Translations under genes and position numbers: made by a program
Notes under the pieces: generated by a model
What the model saw: only the letters and a program-made list of their open reading frames with translations
Databases searched by the model: none
What the model was told of the DNA's origin: nothing
NCBI GenBank assembly: GCA_029260735.1
Contig: JAJDCR010000033.1
Span: forward strand, 1 to 64,000
Origin: Planctomycetota bacterium
GTDB taxonomy: Bacteria; Planctomycetota; Uabimicrobiia; Uabimicrobiales; Uabimicrobiaceae
DNA length: 64,000 bases
Direction of reading: 5' to 3'
Shown: in pieces, positions 17,647 to 24,668 of the stretch
How the letters are laid out: each line of letters opens with the position of its first letter
How positions within the stretch are numbered: position 1 is the first letter of the stretch

Positions 17647-19431
17647 ATGGAAATATTCAATGAACGAATAGATGATGTCCCTCTAATATTAGGGATATGC
17701 GAAAAAATGTCCATAAAAAAAAATATAGAGTCGAGTATAAAGACACATAAAAATCAAGAAGGATTATCAAATGGTGAGATAGTGATGGGGTGGATAGGGT
17801 ATATACTATCGGAGGGAGATCACAGGAAATCTCATGTGTCAAGCTGGGCAGAGGGGAAAAAAAAATGCTTAGAAGGATTTTATGGTAAAGAAGTAAAAGG
17901 AGGGGAATTCTCTGATGAGCGGTTGACAGGAATATTGTCACAGCTAAGCGAAGATGGAAAGTGGGAAAAAATAGAAAAAGATTTATGGGAGGGTACGGTA
18001 GAAGTAATGCGCATGGGGAAAAGCAGTGAAAAAAGAGAAGGGGAAAGAGAAGTTTGGCTGGATGCAACAAGCGCAAGTTGTTATCACGAAAGAAATGATG
18101 AAGGTTTGTTGCAGTACTCGGGAAATCCAAAAGATGGTAGGCGAGATTTACCGCAAATAAAAATGATGATATCGGTAGATAAAAAATCAAGGAATACAAT
18201 AGCAACGGACATAGTAGCGGGAAACAAAAACGATGACATTTTGTACTTACCGAATATAAAAAGAGTAAGAAAAATAGTACCAGAAGCAGGACAAAGAGGG
18301 CTATTGTACAGTGGTGATAGCAAAATGTCCTCATTATCGATTCGCTTAGATATAGCAAAAAACAATGAATGCTATCTCTGTCCATTGCAAATGAATACCA
18401 AAGGGAAAAAGAAAGACCTGAGTGATGGAATAGAACAAGCAATAAATGGGAAGGTAGATCTAACAAAAATCTATAAAGAAAAAGGCGGAAACAAAGAGCA
18501 AATAGGTCATGGTTTTGAGTATGAAAAAGAGCAAGAAGTAGGGAAAGGCAAAGCAAAGTTCAAGTGGAAAGAAAGGCTACAAGTAATTTTTTCTCAAGCG
18601 TACTTCAAAGGAGAAAAGGAAAAACTTGATAGAAAAATAGAAAAAGGAATCAAAGAAATTAAGCAAATCAAGGGGAAACAGGTTTTTCTCTCGAAAGAAG
18701 AAGAATCTCGCAAATATGTAGAGGAAAAAGTTGAAAAAATAAAAGCCAAATATTCACTGGAGAACTTGCTAAAGGTATCTTATCAAACTCATGCTAAAGA
18801 AAGAGAATATGAGCGAACAGAAAAGAGAAAGGGTAAAACTCGTGAAGGGAAATATACACTCACTAAAATTAGAGTTCTACCTGAAAAAATAGAAGTTAAC
18901 AGTAAAGAGCTAAAAGATTTATACGATAAAATGGGGTGGAGACTCTATGTAACCAATGCTCCCAGTGATCGACTATCCTTACAAGATGCTTATAATCACT
19001 ACAGAGGCTCCCAGTTCATAGTTGAAAATAGCTTCCATATTTTAAAAGATAAGCCTATTGGCCTTACACCTATTTTTGTCTGGAAAGACGATCAAATTAA
19101 AGGACTCATGAGGTTGCTAACTCTTTGTCTAAAAATTTCATCTATTATATCCTCAAAACTGCGACTTAGCTTAGAAGAAGAGGAAACTTCTCTCCAAGAG
19201 ATATACCCCAGCCAACCTAAGAAAAAAACCTCTTCTCCTATGACCAAAACAGTTTTGAATTTGTTTTATAGGCAAGATATTACTTTGACTTCTGTTTCTG
19301 TTGGTGATGAAGTGCATTGGGGAATCTCTCATATGTCTGATACTTGCAAGAAAATACTTCGCCATTTGAAAATCGAAAGTGTTTATGAGAACCTTTTAGC
19401 TGTATTCAATAATCAACGTACTCCGTTATAG
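17647..19431 (+). CDS. IS1634/IS4-type DDE transposase
   Basis: A transposase of about 594 residues. I use the ATG at 17647, which is preceded by AAAGGGG and matches the usual N terminus (MEIFNERIDDVPLILGICEKM). An in-frame ATG at 17548 would add 33 residues. The catalytic residues appear present: Asp in WLDATS, Asp in YSGDSKMS and Glu in SQFIVENSFHILKD. The central IGWIGYILSEGDHRKSHV block is typical of the group. Codon use changes near 18590: the first half is purine-rich with many ATA and GGG codons, the last part resembles the host genes. It appears intact. Confidence 0.88.
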   Translation: MEIFNERIDDVPLILGICEKMSIKKNIESSIKTHKNQEGLSNGEIVMGWIGYILSEGDHRKSHVSSWAEGKKKCLEGFYGKEVKGGEFSDERLTGILSQLSEDGKWEKIEKDLWEGTVEVMRMGKSSEKREGEREVWLDATSASCYHERNDEGLLQYSGNPKDGRRDLPQIKMMISVDKKSRNTIATDIVAGNKNDDILYLPNIKRVRKIVPEAGQRGLLYSGDSKMSSLSIRLDIAKNNECYLCPLQMNTKGKKKDLSDGIEQAINGKVDLTKIYKEKGGNKEQIGHGFEYEKEQEVGKGKAKFKWKERLQVIFSQAYFKGEKEKLDRKIEKGIKEIKQIKGKQVFLSKEEESRKYVEEKVEKIKAKYSLENLLKVSYQTHAKEREYERTEKRKGKTREGKYTLTKIRVLPEKIEVNSKELKDLYDKMGWRLYVTNAPSDRLSLQDAYNHYRGSQFIVENSFHILKDKPIGLTPIFVWKDDQIKGLMRLLTLCLKISSIISSKLRLSLEEEETSLQEIYPSQPKKKTSSPMTKTVLNLFYRQDITLTSVSVGDEVHWGISHMSDTCKKILRHLKIESVYENLLAVFNNQRTPL

Positions 19432-20130
19432 TTCCGAGTTTTTACCACAAATAACTCATAAAACTGTCCTTATAACGTTTTTTTGGGGTTGATCACATCT
19501 CGATCACATCTCCGGCCAATGTTTTAGATAAAAAAATGTGAGGGAGGGCTTTGGCTCCTGCCGCGCCGGGGATGTGCTTAGCTCTTGCTATACTCGGCAG
19601 AAGCCTCGTTCGACTACTGTTGAAATAAGAGTAGAGAAGGTATTCACTGCAGAGCAGTGGGGGAACGTAGCCAGGGGTTTTAACCCCTGGAAATAAAGAA
19701 CACAGAAAATTTTGGTGCCGTAGGTACCAAGGGGATTACTTGCCTTTGTACCTACTTGCCTTTGTACCTACGGCACGCTATTGTTTGTTCCTCTTGTTCC
19801 AGGGCATAAATGCCCTGGCTACGTGCCTCAGTCGCTACGCGACCATAAATTAAAAGAAATTTTTTATTTCAACAGTAGTCGAGCTAAAGCCCTCCAGGGA
19901 AGATGGTGATTAGAACGGTTTTAGATAAACTCAGTGGCCGAAGTTATGGCCAAGGCCGTTTTTTTCTATAACATTTTAGGTATTTACGAGCCTTCTTGCT
20001 TCTTCATTTTTGCAAACTAGTTCCAATGGGAAGCTAAATCTATAGCAATATTATGGATATTTAAGCACATATTAATATATTTTCTATGGGCTACTGTTTG
20101 GGAATGAAATTCTCCTGAAAAGCGCGCTGC

Positions 20131-20406
20131 GGGATACCAATTGCGTATTAAGGTGGGTTAGTTTTATTCTAAGCAAATATTATTTGCGTTGGGTTTTAGT
20201 GGTATTAATCGTATCCAGAAATGTTTTATTATCGCGGATTGTTACGCCAGATTTCCCTTGGCGATATACGGGATTGTTTTGATAATTATGTATGGCTACC
20301 TACGCTTAAACAAATCTAATGTACCGCAATTATACCACTCAAACCTAACATTAATGGCATTTGCTTAGAATAAAACTAACCTATCTTAATGCACAATTGG
20401 TATCCC
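20131..20406. mobile_element. MITE-like palindromic element
   Basis: Arms of about 80 bp (20131-20211 and 20325-20406) are inverted copies at roughly 80 percent identity. They begin gggataccaattg and share the block gttagttttattctaagcaaat without a mismatch. The 113-bp centre has no coding capacity. The right end abuts the 62-bp arm at 20410. The shape fits a non-autonomous miniature element, but no target duplication was identified. Confidence 0.65.
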
Positions 20407-20409
20407 GAT

Positions 20410-20471
20410 AGGGATGTAATATGACAGGCCCCGATAACATCGGGGTTTCCAACGTATTCGATAACCTAACG
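20410..20471 (-). repeat. Right 62-bp inverted-repeat arm
   Basis: Inverted partner of 17467-17528, including the hairpin sequence ccccgataacatcgggg. Confidence 0.85.
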
Positions 20472-20592
20472 CAATCATATCAAGAAGTTAATCTTGTGTA
20501 TAAAAGTAAGGGTTAAAACCCCTGGCTACGTTCCCCACTGCTCCGCAGTGAAGACCTTCTCTATTCTTACTTCAACAGTAGGCTTTGGCCCC

Positions 20593-21777
20593 TTACTTTA
20601 GCCTAGCGCCGACAACCTCCAAGATCCCCTGGGCTATCTCCTCCTTAGAACTCTCTTCTCGAATGACCCCTTCTTTCCCGATAATATAGGCCCGGTGCGT
20701 CTCTCGCATCTCTTCTGCCCGGTTTGCTACTACTATTTGGTAGCCTTTACCAATGCGACTTTGGGCAATAGCGAGAAGTTCTTCTCGGCTAACTTGGTCT
20801 TCGTACTTGAAGGTGACCATAAATAAATCAGGAAAATTCTGGCGAACTTGTTCGATGATTTTGGTCGTCGGCTTGAGGGGGATACTTTTCCAATCTTGGC
20901 CGGAGGGTATTTTCCCGCTTACGTATTCACTGGGAACATAGTCTGCGACTGCAGCGGAAAAAATTCCCACTTGGTATTCCTGCTTAAGAGCCTCTAGAAT
21001 TTTTTTTTGGTATTGGAAAAAATCTTCAAAATAGACAGGGTTTAAAAAGGAGGGGACGGGAGTGAGGGGATTTCCTAAAAGGAGATGGACGAAAGCTCCT
21101 TGCTCATAGGCGTTTGTCGCTATACCAATGGCCAAGCTTCCGGTGAACTTGTTTGTGATAAAACGAAGGTCGTCTATTTTTCCGGGAGTAGGGCCTCCTG
21201 TTATGAGGATTTTTTTCCCTTTCAGAGGGGAATTGCTCAATTGACGGCAAACTTGAGCAGTAATTGTCTCTAAATCAGGAAACTTAGCCTTTTCTTCTTC
21301 CATTTTAGGAGGGATTATCTCTATTCCCCACTGAGAGGCTTGGCTTAGATTTTTTTGGAGGAAGGGATTGTTGAATAGAGATTCATGCATGGTAGGGACT
21401 AAGAGTAAAGGTTTCTTCTGGCCAAGAGCACTCGCGGCCATTGTTGTCAGAGGAGAATCGGCAATCCCGGAGAAAATTTTATTAATCGTGTTGAGAGTCG
21501 CGGGAGCGATAAGGACAAGATCTTGCCCGCAAATGTGCTCTGCTTGTCCGCTAAAATTTGCCATGACTTCTTGGGTGCTCGCCCATTCCAGCGCAGCTTT
21601 ACCGACAAAATCAAAAGTATTTGGGCTAACAAAAACTTTTACCTCTGCTCCAAATCGCCGCAACTCACGGATCAGCTTAGGCGCTTCGATTGCAGCAATT
21701 CCTCCGCTCACTCCTAAGGCAATGCTTTTTCCCTGCAAGTAATTTTTCTTTTGTTTAACGCGTAAATCTGTATTCAT
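20593..21777 (-). CDS. coaBC: CoaBC: phosphopantothenoylcysteine decarboxylase / phosphopantothenate-cysteine ligase
   Basis: A bifunctional enzyme of coenzyme A synthesis of about 394 residues. The chosen ATG at 21777 overlaps the upstream stop as ATGA; an in-frame ATG at 21846 lies inside the upstream gene. The CoaC part has VSGGIAAIEAPKLI, the catalytic His in AEHI, and APATLNTINKIFSGIADSPLTT. The usual PxMNxxM is VPTMHESLF, with His in place of Asn. The CoaB part has ILITGGPTPGKIDDLRFITN (the family usually has SSG where NKFTG follows), SAAVADY and a VVANRAEE motif near the end. Domain order is standard, but these substitutions mark a divergent version. Confidence 0.85.
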   Translation of the reverse strand: MNTDLRVKQKKNYLQGKSIALGVSGGIAAIEAPKLIRELRRFGAEVKVFVSPNTFDFVGKAALEWASTQEVMANFSGQAEHICGQDLVLIAPATLNTINKIFSGIADSPLTTMAASALGQKKPLLLVPTMHESLFNNPFLQKNLSQASQWGIEIIPPKMEEEKAKFPDLETITAQVCRQLSNSPLKGKKILITGGPTPGKIDDLRFITNKFTGSLAIGIATNAYEQGAFVHLLLGNPLTPVPSFLNPVYFEDFFQYQKKILEALKQEYQVGIFSAAVADYVPSEYVSGKIPSGQDWKSIPLKPTTKIIEQVRQNFPDLFMVTFKYEDQVSREELLAIAQSRIGKGYQIVVANRAEEMRETHRAYIIGKEGVIREESSKEEIAQGILEVVGARLK

Positions 21778-22541
21778 TTTCTCTCTTCTTTCCAATGAAA
21801 GTGTATGGTCCTCTGTTCTTTCTGAGGAGAAAAAGTTCTTTCCCAAAAGTCTAAGTTTCCCTCTTTATCCCAAAGAGCGACAGTGGAGCACCGAGTGCCA
21901 TAGAGAGGAGCGCAAATAAAAATGGAAGAGAGGAGCTTTTCCCAGTCTTTTTTGATATTTGTTTGGGGAAGTTTCTCCTCGGGAGCTTTCTCTTCGTTCG
22001 CTAAGAAATTCAAAATTTTCTCAAAGTCAGGCTTCGAGAAATTAAGCTCTTCAGATAGATATTCTTTTCCTCGAACTACTTTGGGCCAAGGAGTATTCAG
22101 AAGGTGATTGCTTAAACCATAGATACCTGGAGATAATTTCTCTGCCTCCTTATTGCTTTGGTTAGAGTAATACCAAAGTTCTTTCCTGTCTCCAAAAATC
22201 AGATTAAATCCATTATAAGAAGGGCCATTTTCTTGGAGCCAGTGAGCGAAAGTTTTTTGAGAGCCATTGCTTTTTAAAAATTTGACCGCCAGCTCTCCTC
22301 GAGAAGGGGCATTTTTTTTGTCGGATTGTTTACCGTCTCGATAATTGGTAATGGCGGCAAATTTTCCCTCTCGGTGAAACCCTAGCCAGGTCCCCTTTTC
22401 TTTTTCATCTTGGCCAGCAAGAATTTCTTCGGGCCAGATATAAGCGGATCTACTTGGTCTTTCGTAGAATTCATCGCGATTAGCGGCCAGAATAAGAGGA
22501 TATTCTGGATGGACTTGGTAGGCAAAGAGAATCAAGCACAT
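21774..22541 (-). CDS. TANGO2/NRDE-family protein
   Basis: A protein of 255 residues. The start is the ATG at 22541 because it has a perfect GGAGG 6 bases upstream and gives the family N terminus MCLILFAY, with Cys2 as the putative N-terminal nucleophile. The longer frame to 22631 adds an unrelated leader. It carries the signature AANRDEFYERPS and the ITNYRDG segment. Bacterial roles are unclear; the eukaryotic relative is linked to lipid or haem handling. It overlaps coaBC by four bases (ATGA) and is translationally coupled to it. Confidence 0.88.
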   Translation of the reverse strand: MCLILFAYQVHPEYPLILAANRDEFYERPSRSAYIWPEEILAGQDEKEKGTWLGFHREGKFAAITNYRDGKQSDKKNAPSRGELAVKFLKSNGSQKTFAHWLQENGPSYNGFNLIFGDRKELWYYSNQSNKEAEKLSPGIYGLSNHLLNTPWPKVVRGKEYLSEELNFSKPDFEKILNFLANEEKAPEEKLPQTNIKKDWEKLLSSIFICAPLYGTRCSTVALWDKEGNLDFWERTFSPQKEQRTIHFHWKEERK

Positions 22542-22767
22542 TTTTGACCTCCATCTATCGACACAAGAAGACATTAAAATTTCGTTTATTTTTCTCTTCA
22601 TTCTAAAGCTTTCTTTCCATAAGAGAAACATAAATTTTTCTGGATTTTTTTCTGAAAAAAAGTATGATAGAAAGATCTATAAATATATACATTTCCTCTG
22701 TTTTATTAGAAAAAAGATCTATTTTCCAAAAATAATTAAAAAATAGATCCATGGGAGATCAGAAACT

Positions 22768-24372
22768 ATGATAAAAAAGAATTTCCTCGTTTTCGTTTTG
22801 CTTGCTTTCCTCTTTACTAGCTATAGCTCCGCTCAATGCTATTTAGGGCGAAATCTACAGAAAAAACTAGATCAAAACGAAAAAGAAATACCTGTTATCG
22901 TTGTCTTTAAGAAAAGTGTTCGAGTCAAAAATGCTCTTCAACTAAGTACCTTTAGCACTGAGCCTGATCAAGCTCGAAAGCAAATCAAGAGATACCTAGA
23001 GCAACAAAACGCTCATGAACAAGGTTTTATCACTTCTCTTTGTGACCGTATGAAGCAAGCGAAGAAAATTCAAAAAGCAGAGGGCTTTTGGCTCATCAAT
23101 GCGATGACCGTAAAAGCAGACTCTAGCGCCATTGAAGAGTTGTCTGCTCAAGGTGAAATTGCTCAAATTATTTTGGACGTTCCTCGCTTAATGATCAATC
23201 CTCGCAAAAGTGAGCTTTCTACTCTTGCCGAAATCCCAGAAGACTGGGGAGTTGATTTTATTCGCTCTCAAGAAGCCAACCGCAATGGTTTTACAGGACA
23301 AGGAGTTAAAGTCGCCGTTGTTGATACGGGAGTTGCTCCTCATACCGAATTAGAAGGTCGTCTTCTCAGTGACAAAGGAAAGTCCTTTGTCGATGGAGAA
23401 GAAGACTCTGTTGACTTAAACGGCCACGGAACTCACTGTGCTGGAACTGTTGCCGGAAACCGTTTCGGAGTAGCCCCAGGAGCCCAAATTATTCCGATTA
23501 AAGTATTGGGAGCTTCTGGCTTTGGTACTTTTACAGGTATCATGGAAGGAGTGCAACACGCTGTAGCCGAGGGAGCTCAAGTAATTAGTATGAGCTTAGG
23601 AGGACGCGCTTCTGTCGAGATTAGTCCTTTAGAAACCGTCATTGAAGAAGCGATTGACGCAGGAGTAGTTTGTGTGATTGCAGCAGGCAACGAAGGCCCT
23701 GGCTCTCAAACTATTGCTAGTCCAGGTGCATTGGTTCGAGCGATTACAGTCGGAGCCAATGATATAGAAGGCGAAATCGCGGGATTCAGTAGCCGTGGAC
23801 CCACTATTCGAGGAGACGAAAAACCAGATTTGAGTGCTCCTGGTGTGGATATCACTTCTGCTTCTACCGATGGACAAAGTTTTGCTAAGCTTTCGGGAAC
23901 TTCTATGGCAACTCCTCACGTTGCTGGCCTGGTTGCTCTTTTGCTCGAAAAAAAATCGCAACTCACTCACGATCAAATCAAAAAGATTTTGATGGAAACA
24001 AGCCGAGGAAAAGAAGAGGTCAATGTTTTCGGAGCAGGAATCGTTGATGCAGTAGACGCTCTGACGGCACTAGATGACCCTAGTGGAGAAGAAGAAAGTT
24101 TACCAGCCCATCTTTTTAATCAAAAGAAAATTAAACGCGACTTGCGCCAAGGCATTCAAAAGTTAATGAAGAAACAGAAGAAATTTTTTCGTGTAGAAAT
24201 CAAAGATGTTTCTCTCAATCCTTTGCAGGTAGTTTCGGTTCTTCGCGTTCAAATAACCCATAAAAAAACGAAAAAAAGTGAAACTTTACGTTTAGAAATG
24301 GTTCTACAAAGTAAGAAATGGGTTCTGACGAAAGAAAGTAAACAAGAAGTCCAAAAGTTCATTGGGCAGTAA
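22768..24372 (+). CDS. Secreted subtilisin-family serine protease (S8)
   Basis: A 534-residue exported protease. The signal peptide covers residues 1-22 (LVFVLLAFLFTSYSSA). An inhibitor-I9-like propeptide (about 40-145) begins PVIVVFKKS. The catalytic domain (about 160-450) has the triad Asp186 in VVDTGV, His220 in NGHGTHCAG and Ser379 in GTSMATPHVAG, plus the oxyanion Asn in AAGNEGPG. A C-terminal basic extension of about 80 residues is Lys-rich and predicted beta/alpha. It is followed by a strong terminator. Confidence 0.93.
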   Translation: MIKKNFLVFVLLAFLFTSYSSAQCYLGRNLQKKLDQNEKEIPVIVVFKKSVRVKNALQLSTFSTEPDQARKQIKRYLEQQNAHEQGFITSLCDRMKQAKKIQKAEGFWLINAMTVKADSSAIEELSAQGEIAQIILDVPRLMINPRKSELSTLAEIPEDWGVDFIRSQEANRNGFTGQGVKVAVVDTGVAPHTELEGRLLSDKGKSFVDGEEDSVDLNGHGTHCAGTVAGNRFGVAPGAQIIPIKVLGASGFGTFTGIMEGVQHAVAEGAQVISMSLGGRASVEISPLETVIEEAIDAGVVCVIAAGNEGPGSQTIASPGALVRAITVGANDIEGEIAGFSSRGPTIRGDEKPDLSAPGVDITSASTDGQSFAKLSGTSMATPHVAGLVALLLEKKSQLTHDQIKKILMETSRGKEEVNVFGAGIVDAVDALTALDDPSGEEESLPAHLFNQKKIKRDLRQGIQKLMKKQKKFFRVEIKDVSLNPLQVVSVLRVQITHKKTKKSETLRLEMVLQSKKWVLTKESKQEVQKFIGQ

Positions 24373-24447
24373 AGACCCTCTTGTTTTCAGAATATTGGTA
24401 TTGAGGTTACCAGAGCAAATTTTTTTTCTGCGATAATCTCTCCCAAC

Positions 24448-24488
24448 AAAAAAGTCTCTTAGGCCCCCTAGCTTAAGAGACTTTTTTT
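24448..24488 (+). terminator. Rho-independent terminator after the subtilase gene
   Basis: A stem of about 14 bp (aaaaaagtctctta with taagagactttttt) has a 12-base loop and ends in seven T residues, 75 bases after the stop at 24372. Confidence 0.88.
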
Positions 24489-24498
24489 ATTGGTGAGC

Positions 24499-24642
24499 TA
24501 TCAAAAGTTTTTGGACATTTTAGTTTGCTCTTTTGATCCCTGACTTCGGCACTCATCAATTAAAGAAAAGGACTATATAATTTCTTCGTTTCTTGTCAGA
24601 AATCAAAATTTCTAATCTAAAATTGTCCAAAAATTTTTGATA
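24499..24642. repeat. Inverted repeat tcaaaagtttttggacattttag family
   Basis: Segment 24499-24523 is repeated in reverse complement at 24617-24642 with few changes. A third copy occurs at 34276-34298. The spaced pair lies between the subtilase terminator and the channel-like gene, so it may be an intergenic repeat unit or a processing signal. Confidence 0.6.
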
Positions 24643-24668
24643 ACCCACTTGCCTATAAGGAAAATAAC

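Larger units (their letters stand above)
17467..20471. mobile_element. Transposon-like segment bounded by 62-bp inverted repeats
   Basis: The arm at 17467-17528 matches the reverse complement of 20410-20471 at 60 of 62 positions. Each arm contains a small hairpin (ccccgatgttatcgggg). Weaker similarity continues outward on both sides (cttacttttatacaca). Between them lie the transposase and about 1 kb of nested palindromes. It is either one element with unusually long ends or an insertion sequence that landed in an older repeat cluster. A target-site duplication is not evident. Confidence 0.6.
19614..20581. repeat. 70-bp inverted repeat pair flanking the palindrome cluster
   Basis: Segment 19614-19685 and the reverse complement of 20511-20581 agree almost throughout, differing at five or so bases and by one G. 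Both include gaacgtagccaggggtttta and ggagcagtgg or gagcagtgg. The right copy lies just outside the 62-bp boundary arm, so the two repeat systems interleave rather than nest. Confidence 0.75.
19432..20592. other. 1.2-kb gene-free palindrome cluster
   Basis: No gene is seen. The stretch holds several inverted repeats: an 18-bp perfect pair (19610-19627 with 19865-19882), a pair of about 70 bp (19614-19685 with 20511-20581), a 13-bp pair around 19710-19780 enclosing two copies of acttgcctttgtacct, a palindrome ccagggcat-aa-atgccctgg near 19800, and the palindrome at 20131-20406. Confidence 0.75.

Noticed and set aside
17657..18556. 299-residue antisense open frame inside the transposase
   Set aside because: It mirrors a purine-rich coding strand, is Leu/Phe/His-rich and has no ribosome binding site. 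It is a composition artefact.
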